From the NCBI GenBank assembly GCA_033725935.1, contig MU867061.1, forward strand, positions 620,001 through 684,000: a stretch of DNA of 64,000 bases. Reading direction: 5' to 3'. The notes below the pieces were generated by a model that worked only from the letters and a program-made list of their open reading frames with translations, was not told the DNA's origin and did not search any database. The stretch comes from Cladorrhinum sp. PSN259. Lineage: Eukaryota; Ascomycota; Sordariomycetes; Sordariales; Podosporaceae. Numbering within the stretch: position 1 is the first letter of the stretch; each line of letters starts with the position of its first letter. This document shows, piece after piece, positions 44,333 through 54,728 of this stretch. The position numbers and the translations under genes are program-made.

Positions 44333-47300
44333 TCAATAATGATCATACTCCCCACCCATTTCCCCACTCGACTGACTCACAAACCCGCTATGCCCACCTC
44401 GAAACACGGCCATCTGCTTCCTATAAAACTCCCCCATCTCCTCATACCGTCCATTAGTATCCTGCCCAAGCGACCAAGTCATGAACCCGTGTCCGAACAA
44501 CTGGCCCTGCTCCGTAGCCTGTTGTCCAAATTGTCTGCTTAACGGATCTGTCCCACCCCTCTTTTTACTCCTCTGTTCTTGTACAGCTTCCCGTTGCTCA
44601 GGCTCCAATTTGGCCAGGTATTCCTCGTCCTCCTTTTGCAACTTTATGCGGTATGCGGGTTGTCGTTGGGTGATGTGCTGCTGCATGGACTGGCGGGTAC
44701 GTTCCTGTTTGAGTGCTTGCTGCTGTTCAAAGGCTTGGCGGGCGAGAGACTCCTCATAGACTTTTTGACGGAAGAGGTCGTGCTCGACTTTGATGGGGTC
44801 AAGTTGGGGTTGAGCCGGTTGGTGGTATTGAGGCTGAGGGAAGGGCGGGATGAAGGTGGTTCCTGGTTGGTCCTGTTGTTGAGGCTGGCCGATTCGGGGG
44901 TAATAGACCTGACCTGCGCGTTCGGTGTCCTCTCGGGCCTTGTCTTCTGGATCCTTTTTGCGCGGCTGGTCGGTGTGCTTCCGGTCTTCGTCGGGGAGGA
45001 AGGGGTCGTTGTGGCCGGTGGTGGGTGCGTCCGTGCCGGTGAGAGAAGTGAAGGGTCTTTTGGTTGTCAAATCTTCTTGGGGAAGGTCTACCCGTTTCTT
45101 ACGGCCTCCCTTGTGCTGACTTTTGGTCCTGTCCGTGAGCGTGGTAGAACCTCCCGTACCCGTCCGACCACCAGGGGGGTTGCTGCCAGACCCGGTCTGC
45201 TTGGAGGTATCTTCGTAGTCTTTGCCCATGATCTCCTTCTTTTTCTTTTCGTAGTCCTGATCTCCGACCGTGAGCAAGGAGACGGCCTTCAACTTGGCCT
45301 GCCTCTTGAGTTCCCCGAAGAGCAGGCCGTCGAGGGAGCTCTCGGCGCGGTGGAAGAAGGACCGCTGGAAGGGGTAGAACTTGACGAAGAGCTCGGGGAA
45401 TATGTTCGGGTTCTGCTGGTTTGGGAGCCCCAGCGCGAGGGAAGGGGTGGTCATGTTGACGTAGTAGGCGATTGAGTGGGCGATCCAGCGGTAGGTTTTG
45501 GATATGTCTCTCATGGCCGTCGTGATGGGCTGCTCCTTGATGGTGAACCAATTGTTGTCGCCTGCGCTGGAGTCGTATTGGTCGACTTCCATCATCTCAA
45601 TCCCTCCAGTGCCCCATTTAGCATTGTCACAAAGTTCTCCTTCGGCATCGTTGAGCCCAATGGGTTTGTTGGGATTTTCTGGGTTGGTTCGGATCCAAAG
45701 CTGCCCTTTTGGCGGGGTCCCGCCCAGCACGTCTTGGAGTTTGTGCTCAAAGGTGAACAGGTTCTGCCACGCCTTTTCGTATCTGTTGAGTGAGGTCAGC
45801 TGTTGTGTCTTTGATGGATGTCAGGAAGGAGGAGAGGCAGAGAGTTACCTGACCATGATTGAGTTGGTCTCTGATGTTCCGAGCACGAGGTTGAGAGGAT
45901 TCTGGCTGGTCAGACCTTGGTACTCATCTTCTGCGTCGAGATGCCCGCCCCAAGCGTAGGCACGCAAATGCAGCCACTGTCATGTTTTTTTTTTTTTGGT
46001 CAGACATGGAACCCAGTTTGAGGACTTTACTGCATGGACGGAGACTACCACATACCTCCGCAGTGTACAACCAGTTTCTCATCTGGTTGTCCTTTCTTCC
46101 ATCCTTCTTGTTGGTGTTGTCGTGGCTCCATCCAAGTTCGGCGGCCACCTGATTTGCAGATCCTTTCATGATGGTGCTTTGTTGGTGTTCTCCGTCACGT
46201 TTCCCGGTTGCCGTTTCGATCTTCTTGTGACTCGCTGTCCCCATAAACCTGATGCCAGACTCGAATGCATGGAAGTGATTACCGTCGACCAGTTGTCGTA
46301 GATGATCGTAGTCGTGCTCAGCCCTCGTAGCTGCTTTAAGGTGAAGGGCTTGTCTTATCGAGGCCGCCGTGATGTTTGTGGCAAGAGTATCCAAGAACAG
46401 CTTGTGTATGTCCTGAACTGCTGCCATTTTTGTGGTTGTAGTTGGAAGAGCCTCTGTTGGGGGGCGGCGAACGAGCTTCAGACGGTCCTGCGGGTCTGAC
46501 ACATCTTCGGCAAGCGTCTTCATATAGACGTTCCAATCTTTTTTCGAGATGTATGTTGAGTAGAGCTCATATGGGTTAGTCGACAGCTACAATGGTCCAG
46601 AGTTTCAATGGTCAGCACATCAATGTCATGTTCGGGCAGCTTGGGATCCCAAATAAACTTTCAAAGAAAAAGGGGTAATCACCTTCAACCAAGTCGACGG
46701 CGGCACTTCTTTGACACGCTTGAGTTCCCAATCGCTCTCTTTCCACCGCTTCTCGAAGTAATCAAGGTCCTTCTGGCACTTGTCCGTGTCGTTCCAATTT
46801 GTCGCCGCCTGGCGACGCTTTTTGGCATCCTCCAACCGTTCCTCCAGCCCTGCACGATCCTTGATATTGCTTTGATTGACAGTGGCAACAAACTCCTCGA
46901 GAACAGCGTCATCAATTCCAGCTGTCTTGATGGGATCGAACAACACTCTGATGCCGTCGGGCACCGCAACACGAGCCCACCGCGGCGGCTTCCCTTCAGG
47001 TGGTGTCGAGCGTCGAGTCCAAGTGGCGTTCAGAATGTCATACCACAAGGATTTATATACGTCAGGCTCTTTGTAGTAGCGCCTATCACCCATACCCAAA
47101 GGCCCCGTGCAGCGGAATTGGAGCACACCGGTGGACGTCCTGATAGGGACCCAGCACTCGGATTTCTTGTACGAGTCTGAGAATCTTCGTTTGGGTATCA
47201 TCCAAAGATCTCTCCAGCCCTCAATGAAGTCAAGTTCTTTTTCTCTGTCATGTTTGTACGTTCGTGTGGCTTGCTGTTGGGCAGGCGCGGGATGTTCTGC

Positions 47301-47806
47301 ATCTAGAGGTCTCCCTGCTTGGTCTTTTGTTACAACTGTCTTTCTGAAACTGTTCGGCGTGTCAGAGACCCTGTACGAAAAGGTCATCTTCGGAAGAAAT
47401 ATATGAGTCGTACGTACTCGTTGAGCTCGCCCCATTTGACGCTGTCGGGCCCTAGGGCAGCGAGAAAGGCTATTGGGACGTAACCATCGAATGTGTGCTT
47501 CTGATCCATGCGTCCCGCTGATATATCGGGGTCGCACAGCACAAATTGCATCTGTGGTCCCTGCCCGGCCTGTGTGTATTGGATATGCACATAGTAAGAG
47601 CCCTCCTGAGATGGAGCGTATTCGTTTTCATTTTCTTCCCTTTGGAATCTCAGGTCCCTCGAGAGCTTGAATATGGGTGCGATCTCATCCGCGCTCTTCT
47701 GAACATCGTCAGCTACCCACAGAGGGTTGGTTGGGGGATTGGCGGCGGCGGTCTCGGCCTGTTTGATTTTCGTCTGTCCCCGAGTCTTTGCACGCTCTTC
47801 TTCCAT
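44333..47806 (-). CDS. Large protein of unknown function
   Basis: Five exons (47418-47806, 46683-47349, 46056-46586, 45849-45976, 44333-45782) with introns of 66-96 nt keep one reading frame and encode 1054 residues. I recognise no domain. The first 700 residues look globular, with Trp-rich motifs (KSLWYDILNATW, WKESDWELKRV, WLHLRAYAWGGH). The last 300 are low-complexity: a Gly/Thr/Lys linker, a Pro/Gln-rich stretch, then a Gln/Glu-rich likely coiled coil (QRQPAYRIKLQKEDEEYLAKLEPEQREAVQEQ has heptad spacing). No signal peptide or TM helix, so cytosolic or nuclear. It is divergent from the coiled-coil/ricin-like gene 700 bases away and next to putative pore-forming proteins. The second intron uses a weaker GTGATT donor. 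Confidence 0.82.
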
Positions 47807-48507
47807 CGTATAGAGAGGTAATTGGAGGTAATAAATATCACAACAATGACGTTGATGAGACAAGGTGATTGTATGCAGGGAGAAGAACCCAAGGGGCCAC
47901 AACATCAACCAGACGTGCCTTTCGTTTCTTTCCGTGGATGTCGTTGTCTTCAGTACCGGATTGTTGCCGGGTTTGACAACGGCATTGCTTCGGTCCCCCG
48001 ACCGTTCCAATGCACAACCAAAAAGGATAGTCTCCATCCATTCATCCAATATCACATAGAAAAGGTGTCAATGCGCGATTATTCATAAGATCCCACCTCC
48101 AAACAGGGACAAGCCTCGGTGAAGCCATCGCGGGCTGAGCTCTGATTGGCTGACAGGGGTTCAATAGTCAACATGCAGCTAACGGAGCTGAAGACTAGGT
48201 CAAGATTGATGCAAGACCAAAGGATCTAGACTGCGAGTGTGGCGACCTGAAGAAATCCACGAATGCCACCTTGGCCCACTTGGGCCAGCCTCTATCACGG
48301 ACCTTGAACGTCTTCCAATTTCAGTGGGACCATGTACCGGTACATGCCATATCACCACGAAAAGTCCAAGGACGGCGTGCTGTGAAGGGGGGATTGAAGC
48401 CAGAAAAAAACAAAGAGACATTTCATCTCGTTGCAAACACCATTGAACCAACTGTCAACCATCTCAACCACCACAGTACAACATAACATTCTACCTCCAT
48501 TTCAACC
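47807..48507. promoter_or_regulatory. Bidirectional promoter region
   Basis: 700 bases between divergent start codons of the orphan protein and the coiled-coil protein. A short palindrome-like GGTACATG/CATGTACCGGTACATGCC patch sits at 48330-48349. Confidence 0.4.
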
Positions 48508-49522
48508 ATGACTTCTACCGTCGCACGTCACGATGTGTTCAACGCATCATCAAAGAGTTCATCTTCATACGACTTCCCGAATGACTTTTCCAGTAAGAAT
48601 GCTCTCGAGAAGCTGGCCCAGGCCGAAGCGGTAGAAGCAGCCAAAAAGAAGAAGATTGAGGATGAGGCAGCAGAGCTCTCCAGATTTCGCACTGCTTATC
48701 CAACCCTAGAGGCGCAGAAGAAGTTGCTGGAGACTCGCAATTTTGCTCTCGAATCAGAGAAAAAGACTCTTGAAGCCCAGAAAGCCACGGCAGAGTCTGA
48801 AAAGAAGCAAAAGGAGGCCGAGATTGCGACGCTCAAGCTTCAGATGGGCGAGATGGAGAACCAGCTCTTCCAGTTCCGACAAGACATTGACCTCATGAAG
48901 ATCCGACTCAATCAGCCCGACAGCAGATATAATCTGGAACACTCTTACCACGATAAACCAGTCATGATCAGACTGGCATGCTGGCCTCACACGGCACTTG
49001 ACTTTGGTGCTCCCCATGGTTGGGAGTACAACACGACCTTCCAATGGCAGTGGCTCCGCCTTCGGCGCGTTGATGGTCAAAATAACAATTCCGCTTGGAC
49101 CATCACCAATGACAATGGCGAACTCTTCCTCGCTGTGAGTGATGATGGCACCAAGATTGAGACTCAACGTGGACGGCGGCAGTCAACGCGACAAGAATGG
49201 TGGATCGGAATGAATGCTGCAAAGACAGGATATCGGTGAGTACCTATCCACCAACGTGTCGATGGAATCCTGACATATTATTCAAAATCTAACATGAGAA
49301 CCCTATATAGCATTGAAAGCATCCCGTGTCAATGGTTACAAATGGAAGAGCCAAAAGAGAACAAAAACGGGTAAGCTTGAAAACATTACCTACTCACCGC
49401 TATCCATGATTTCAGTCACAGCCACTGACTGAATACCTACATCACACAGCAAGAAGCTTTCCAACGCAGGCAGCAACGAGAATAACCCTGGGCAGATTTG
49501 GCACATAATCATCAGGAAGTGA
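48508..49522 (+). CDS. Coiled-coil protein with ricin-like beta-trefoil tail
   Basis: Exons 48508-49235, 49311-49370 and 49450-49522 with 75- and 79-nt introns give 286 residues. Residues 28-140 are a Lys/Glu/Ala-rich coiled coil (EAAKKKKIEDEAAEL and repeats of ESEKK). The C-terminal half has repeating Trp/Gln features of a ricin-B-type trefoil: FQWQWLRL, NGELFLAVSDDGTKI, QEWWIG and a closing QIWHIII. Carbohydrate or protein binding with oligomerisation by the coiled coil is inferred. No signal peptide. It lies between an orphan gene and a MACPF-like gene; 131 bases separate its stop from the next convergent stop. Confidence 0.82.
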
Positions 49523-49653
49523 AACAGTTGGGCATTGTAGAGAGAAGAAGAGCACTGCTTGAGATAGACAACCCCCATATCCACATTCCGATACATACAA
49601 TGCACTTTATCAGCTAGAAAAGAATATTTCAACTCTGGGTTCTTGAAAACGCT

Positions 49654-50766
49654 CTAAACTGTGCCAACATATCTTAGTCCCACACCTTGTACGTATTGAT
49701 TCAACCTCGCAAACGGAGCCAACAACAATTCGACCACCAATCCAGATCTACACAACCTCATGCAATCTCCCAACTTCAACGTCCCACCATCAACAAGCCC
49801 AACATCCTTCATAACCGTCTCAACATGCTTCTGTAACCCCGCGACCTTGTTCAAATACTCCTTCGCCCGCATCTGCAAAACCCTCAGCTCATTTCCCTGC
49901 GAGTTCCCGGACAAGGTCAGCGCGCACGGCTGCACGTTATCCAACGTCGAATACCCACTAAAAGAAATGCTACTACTCGAACTATGCTCCTCAGTAACCT
50001 CGGTATGCGTGTAACTAGCGCTGAAAAACAGGACCTTGACTTTGACAGTGATCTCCAACGTCTCCTTGCTGGACCTAGACTCGGTGGAAGCAGACATGCA
50101 AGCTCCCGCATCCGCCCCTAAAACGAAGCCAGCGATATAGAAATCCCCATAGCGCTTTCTAAACCTTTCTTCCCCTCCCGGACCAGACTGCAAGACCTTT
50201 AGAGCTTCTTCTGACAAAACGGGTGTACGGTCCAGTACTACCCGCCCCGCTCGACAGGAAGCGTTCCTCGACGCCTTGACACCGTTCTTATCCTCCGTCA
50301 CCTGTTTGTCGTATTTGGCGCTGACGCTGGCGTTGAGGAATGGGTAGCCCACAGTGATTCCCAGCGCGGCGCTGAGGTGCTCGTAGCTCGATTCCGAGGT
50401 GGTGCTGAACCCGTCTCGGTAGTGGCCGGTGGTTGAGAGGCCGTTGCTGCTGTCTTTTACTGCATCCGCCAAAACGATGCTGAGACTTGCTTTTTGAAGA
50501 TCGAAGGGTGTGTTGAGGACCCATGGACCCGTTGGATCTTTCAGGCGGGAGGTGTCGAGACCGGAGAGGATTGAGCGGACTTCACGAGACCAACAGAGGG
50601 AGAAGGGATGCCCAGCTGATGCTGTTTTCTCGAGGGAGGGGGCGGTTGGGTCGTAGTCGAGGTCGAAATCGAGGTCGTCATCATGGACGTGGGATGCCTT
50701 CAGAGCGGCTTCGGTAAGGGCCTGAAGGGTTGATTTTTTCTGGGGGGTTACGGTTTCGACGGCCAT
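49654..50766 (-). CDS. MACPF-like (putative pore-forming) protein, short form
   Basis: Single exon, 370 residues from ATG 50766; the longer frame upstream has no ATG. No signal peptide. The central motif RYGDFYIAG (205-213) followed by a Gly-rich turn and Ser-rich amphipathic strands (SASYTHTEVTEEHSSSSSISFSG) is similar to the core MACPF/CDC signature (YG-T/D-aromatic-I ... G), where flanking strands become membrane hairpins. The identification is by pattern only. The neighbouring gene at 51281, transcribed the opposite way, carries the same motif as YGDCFISG. The acidic N-terminus (HDDDLDFDLDYD) is unusual. Alternative: a non-pore-forming fungal relative of unknown use. Confidence 0.8.
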   Translation of the reverse strand: MAVETVTPQKKSTLQALTEAALKASHVHDDDLDFDLDYDPTAPSLEKTASAGHPFSLCWSREVRSILSGLDTSRLKDPTGPWVLNTPFDLQKASLSIVLADAVKDSSNGLSTTGHYRDGFSTTSESSYEHLSAALGITVGYPFLNASVSAKYDKQVTEDKNGVKASRNASCRAGRVVLDRTPVLSEEALKVLQSGPGGEERFRKRYGDFYIAGFVLGADAGACMSASTESRSSKETLEITVKVKVLFFSASYTHTEVTEEHSSSSSISFSGYSTLDNVQPCALTLSGNSQGNELRVLQMRAKEYLNKVAGLQKHVETVMKDVGLVDGGTLKLGDCMRLCRSGLVVELLLAPFARLNQYVQGVGLRYVGTV

Positions 50767-51280
50767 GGTGCTAATTGCTGTTGTGGATGCACTCAAGAGA
50801 CGGGTACAACCCAGCACCGATCATCAGATGGAACATGTCGGAACTTTTCCATGGCAAAACAGATCACTCCGAGTCATGGCCCGATGCTGTAAACTGAAAT
50901 CGGAAAGTACAGTACTTCCACCCAACCCCTCCCCCAATCCCCTCAGCTGGGAAGTGCCTGTCGGAGATACCCAAAAAGAAGCAGGATCCACAGTGATTGT
51001 GACGTGATGGGGTTGCGTTTATTGAGAAACTAATGAAATGCATCCCCAAGGTCTAGAATTGCATCATGGGGATTCTGGGGTAGTCTGGGGCGTCTAGACC
51101 CAAGCTGAATCAATCACCACTAGCGCCGGGATCAGATACCACTTTAGCTCAGCTCCAAAACTTACCAATTAGGAAAGGCATGAGAATATTTGAATACTAC
51201 GATGCTTCCTCAAGTCGACAAGTTCCTGCTCCCAGTTTGTTTTCTGAGATAATCAGAGCTTCGACAGCAACACCGCAGCC
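50767..51280. promoter_or_regulatory. Bidirectional promoter of the two MACPF-like genes
   Basis: 514 bases separate the divergent ATGs. No strong motif recognised. Confidence 0.4.
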
Positions 51281-54214
51281 ATGGCGCAGATGCTCGCCCC
51301 CTACAACAATTCTATGCGCCTTGGGCAGGGCTTCAACAGCTACACCCAGCAAATATGCCTCGACAGAGCAGTTCTTCCTCTGCCGAAACCACCCACTCCA
51401 GCAAAGGGCGTGACAACACTCTCATATGGAACCCAAGATGGCGCCCAAACACCCGCTACATCCGACGGCGGGAGCACTGACGGCCAACCCTCCATCGAGT
51501 ATCATCCTCAACCCAAGGACCCCGGCCCTACTCCGTTAAAGGTTATGCCATGGGTAAAACCACAGATTGTGACTTATTCGTCACGCTTCGTCGACAAAAT
51601 CAGTGATGTCACAGACGCCATGAACATCTCTGGCTCTCTGTCCATCAAGACGGCAACCATCGGTGGTAAAGCCAACGGTTCCTACATCGACAGTGACAAG
51701 TTCAAGTCGAGCGACATCAACTTCCATCTGCAAGTCAAAGTCACCAACCAGATCCACGAACCACCAGAGTATTGCATCTTTAATAAGATCGGCAAAGTCA
51801 AGAAGGAAGAGTTTCCAGAAGTCTACGGCGACTGCTTCATCTCGGGATGGGAAGAAGGCGGCGAGCTCAACGCCGTCATCTCCATCAAGGTCCACGACAA
51901 GTCCAAAGTGTTCGAGATCAAGGCTGGAATCGAAGCAGAGATGAACACTCCCACCATCAGTGGCAAGGTTGAGGCCGAGTTCGGCATGGAAAAGAAGAAC
52001 CTCAGCAAGAGTACCGAGACGACCATCAGTGTCAACTGGAGCGGTGGTGGTTCCATCAAGGATCCCACAGTAGACTGGAGCATCGATTCCCTGAAGAAGG
52101 CTGCTGCCGCTTTCCCTGACCTGGTAGCCGTCACTCCTCAGCGAACGTACGCCATCCTGACCAAGTACACCGCCCTCGCCGACTTCCAGATGAAGAAGGA
52201 TGATTTCTCCCCTTTGGACTACGAGAGTGCCGGCATCTACACCAGCGCTTTGCTAGACCACTACATGGACTACAAAGCCATGTGGAAGGAAATCTCCCAC
52301 GCCACATACGAACTCAAAGGCAACCGCGCGACCATCGAGATCGCCCGTCCGGGAGAGGAGACTTACGCCTTGGCAAGGATCGAGCCCCTTCCAGCCACCC
52401 AAGTCGACGCCAAAGCCAAGCTCGCCATCCAGGATTCCTCTGACCTTGGAATACTGAGAATAACAGATGTAGCCCAACAACAAGCCAAGGCCCAAGAACT
52501 GGTCGTCAAAGAAACCAACTGCATCCATCACCACCACGACAACAATACTAACGCGAACTCCACCCCAGTCAAAGCATTCCAATTCCCAGTCTTCTCCCCA
52601 ACCTTTGCCGGCCTAATCCACGCCCGCAAAGTCTGCCGCTTCGAAATGGCCAAAATAGTAAACGAAGTCGACCTGGTAGCCAAGAACCCAAAGTTGGCAA
52701 CCGACACCACCCGCGACGCATACTTCCTCAACCCCCTTGTATTCGAACAGCTCCTGCCCATAGTACGCTCCGTCTCCCCCGACGCCGCCAAGCTCCGCGT
52801 CAAGGACCCCAACGCCGCCATCCTGCTGGGTTACGTCCCTCCAATCGAAGAACCGGACGCCTTACCTCCCGTCTACGAACTCGACGGTCCGCTAGAAAAA
52901 CATGACCGCAGGCTGCAAAATTCCATCTCCAAGTGCGCGTGGAAGGCGCAGGACTACACCATGCGTGGATGCGCGGGACTACACGGCGAGAAGGGCGTAC
53001 AAAACTCTGCCCCGGTCCACTCCACCGCGGTACTAGTCAACGATCTCGAGACACTCGACGCCACGTTCCGCATCACCAAAATCTCTGTCTGGTCAACCGA
53101 CAACCAGACCGTGCGCGGTATCAGACTAGAATACTCCAAGGGTTTGCCAAAACCCCACGGGTCGTGTGTGGGAGACGCAACACACATCTGGGAACTAGCC
53201 AAGGATGGGTCTGAAATAATCGTCGAGGTCATAGCCCGTGAGGGAATCAACACGGCCGGTGAAACAGTCATCAGCTCAGTCACTTTCGTCACATCCAACT
53301 GTAACATTTTCGATTCCTCCGTCCCCCAATCATCCCAATCTTCTACCACCACAACAGCAACAACAGCAGGAGTTACCCTAACCAAAACCTCGACCTTCCT
53401 CCCTCCCCAAGGCGGGACCTACTCCCTCCGCGGCCTCTTCACCTTCTCAGCCAACGCAGACCCCGCCACGAACCCCTCAGGAATCCCATGTTCCCTAGGC
53501 GTCATCTTCTCCAAGGACACATTCGTGCCCCTTCCCTCCCAACCAATCTCCCAACCAATCATCAAGTCCTTCCTTTCCTTATCCCCGCCCTTACGCAAGA
53601 ATGTATCCCAATTCAAGTCCCAAAAGTCTTTTTCGACATTTACAGGCAAGCTTTTATTGGGTCTTACTGCCGCCGCTGCTGCTCAAAAAGAACCGGTAGA
53701 CGCCGGTGGGGGGGATAATGTTAGTGTCTTTAATGCGCTAGACAAGATTGATGTGGACTGGACTATCAAGTCTATTGCTTTTGCAAGCAAGGAAGGCAAG
53801 CTGACCGGTCTCAAAGTCTTGTACCAGAATGGTAGGGAGTTGGTTCATGGAAGTTTCGAGAGGGCGGTGTGGACGTGTGAGATCAGGTCCGACATAGTGG
53901 TCGTCAAGATTATTGCGGGGAGAGCTGTATCAGGAGGGAAGGGGTACGTGGATACGGTCGAGATGGTGAGAGCTGATGAGGTTGTGGGAGGAACAGGCCG
54001 AAAGGGGGAGTTGGGACTGGCTGAGTGGCCGTTGGATGTGGCTACGGCTAGGTATTTGGGTGAGGGGGAGAGTAGGGTCAAGGAGGACTTGGGTGTGGTG
54101 GTCGAGAGGGCGCCGAATCTGGGGGGGAACGCCAAGTGGAGCGTGAGAGGTTTTTACGGCGAGTGTCAGGATGGGGTTATTTCGAGGTTGGGTGTTGTTT
54201 GGGGGAGGGCCTAA
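51281..54214 (+). CDS. MACPF-like protein fused to two jacalin-like lectin domains
   Basis: Single exon, 977 residues. The N-terminal half has the MACPF-like motif VYGDCFISG (181-189) followed by GG, alternating Ser/Thr strands (KSTETTISVNWSGGGS, 243-258) and the segment FPDLVAVTPQRTYAILTKYTAL (278-299) that closes such cores. The C-terminal part holds two beta-prism (jacalin-like) repeats at about 595-745 and 820-977, each with an I-x-I strand, a vGIrLxYxxG turn followed by HG, an acidic E-I-V-V strand, and a final lrGfxG...LGVIxxR strand. Between them is a Ser/Thr/Gln-rich linker. A sugar-targeted membrane-active protein is inferred. No signal peptide, so it is cytosolic or released by lysis. 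Confidence 0.85.
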   Translation: MAQMLAPYNNSMRLGQGFNSYTQQICLDRAVLPLPKPPTPAKGVTTLSYGTQDGAQTPATSDGGSTDGQPSIEYHPQPKDPGPTPLKVMPWVKPQIVTYSSRFVDKISDVTDAMNISGSLSIKTATIGGKANGSYIDSDKFKSSDINFHLQVKVTNQIHEPPEYCIFNKIGKVKKEEFPEVYGDCFISGWEEGGELNAVISIKVHDKSKVFEIKAGIEAEMNTPTISGKVEAEFGMEKKNLSKSTETTISVNWSGGGSIKDPTVDWSIDSLKKAAAAFPDLVAVTPQRTYAILTKYTALADFQMKKDDFSPLDYESAGIYTSALLDHYMDYKAMWKEISHATYELKGNRATIEIARPGEETYALARIEPLPATQVDAKAKLAIQDSSDLGILRITDVAQQQAKAQELVVKETNCIHHHHDNNTNANSTPVKAFQFPVFSPTFAGLIHARKVCRFEMAKIVNEVDLVAKNPKLATDTTRDAYFLNPLVFEQLLPIVRSVSPDAAKLRVKDPNAAILLGYVPPIEEPDALPPVYELDGPLEKHDRRLQNSISKCAWKAQDYTMRGCAGLHGEKGVQNSAPVHSTAVLVNDLETLDATFRITKISVWSTDNQTVRGIRLEYSKGLPKPHGSCVGDATHIWELAKDGSEIIVEVIAREGINTAGETVISSVTFVTSNCNIFDSSVPQSSQSSTTTTATTAGVTLTKTSTFLPPQGGTYSLRGLFTFSANADPATNPSGIPCSLGVIFSKDTFVPLPSQPISQPIIKSFLSLSPPLRKNVSQFKSQKSFSTFTGKLLLGLTAAAAAQKEPVDAGGGDNVSVFNALDKIDVDWTIKSIAFASKEGKLTGLKVLYQNGRELVHGSFERAVWTCEIRSDIVVVKIIAGRAVSGGKGYVDTVEMVRADEVVGGTGRKGELGLAEWPLDVATARYLGEGESRVKEDLGVVVERAPNLGGNAKWSVRGFYGECQDGVISRLGVVWGRA

Positions 54215-54728
54215 GGTTGAGAGGCTTATTATTATTCGTTGGCATGTTGGTTCTAAGCAAGAAGGTTTGTTACCCGACTGCCCGGTTTCTGATGCTTTGA
54301 TCCTGTTTCGGTGCCGAAGCATAAACGACCCACTAAGAGGATATCCGCGCTAATAAGACTGGATGTGTTTAAACCTAGCACGGGATTTTTTAAAAGTTGA
54401 ATTCCTTATACGTAACTTTTTAATAACCAGCTTAAAATTCCAGAGGTTATATTTCCATGCATTTGCTTTCGTATATAGATCAGAGGAAGTTACTGGACTT
54501 AGCTCTAGTAATTTAAACGGAGTTTGCCCCCTGTTATAAAGCGGGACTATGTAGATTTATATTACACTTTGTTAAAGTCCGTTTGCAAATTAAGGTTTAC
54601 GCTAACTTATATAAAATCCAATGAGCTTTTTAGGTAGGGGTTTAACTTATAACATAACAGTGCACCCTAATTAGATCAAATAGCAGCTTTAGATTTCTCT
54701 TTTTCTTTGCTAAGAAAAAGAGCGAGAT
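54215..54728. other. AT-rich gene-free block
   Basis: From about 54360 to 54720 base composition turns strongly AT-rich, with no frame and no repeat I can name. This is how old, RIP-mutated repeats look in ascomycetes, but no parent element is identifiable. Confidence 0.55.

Noticed and set aside
44579..45475. 298-residue plus-strand frame over the orphan gene
   Set aside because: Antisense shadow; the minus strand joins four further exons in phase.
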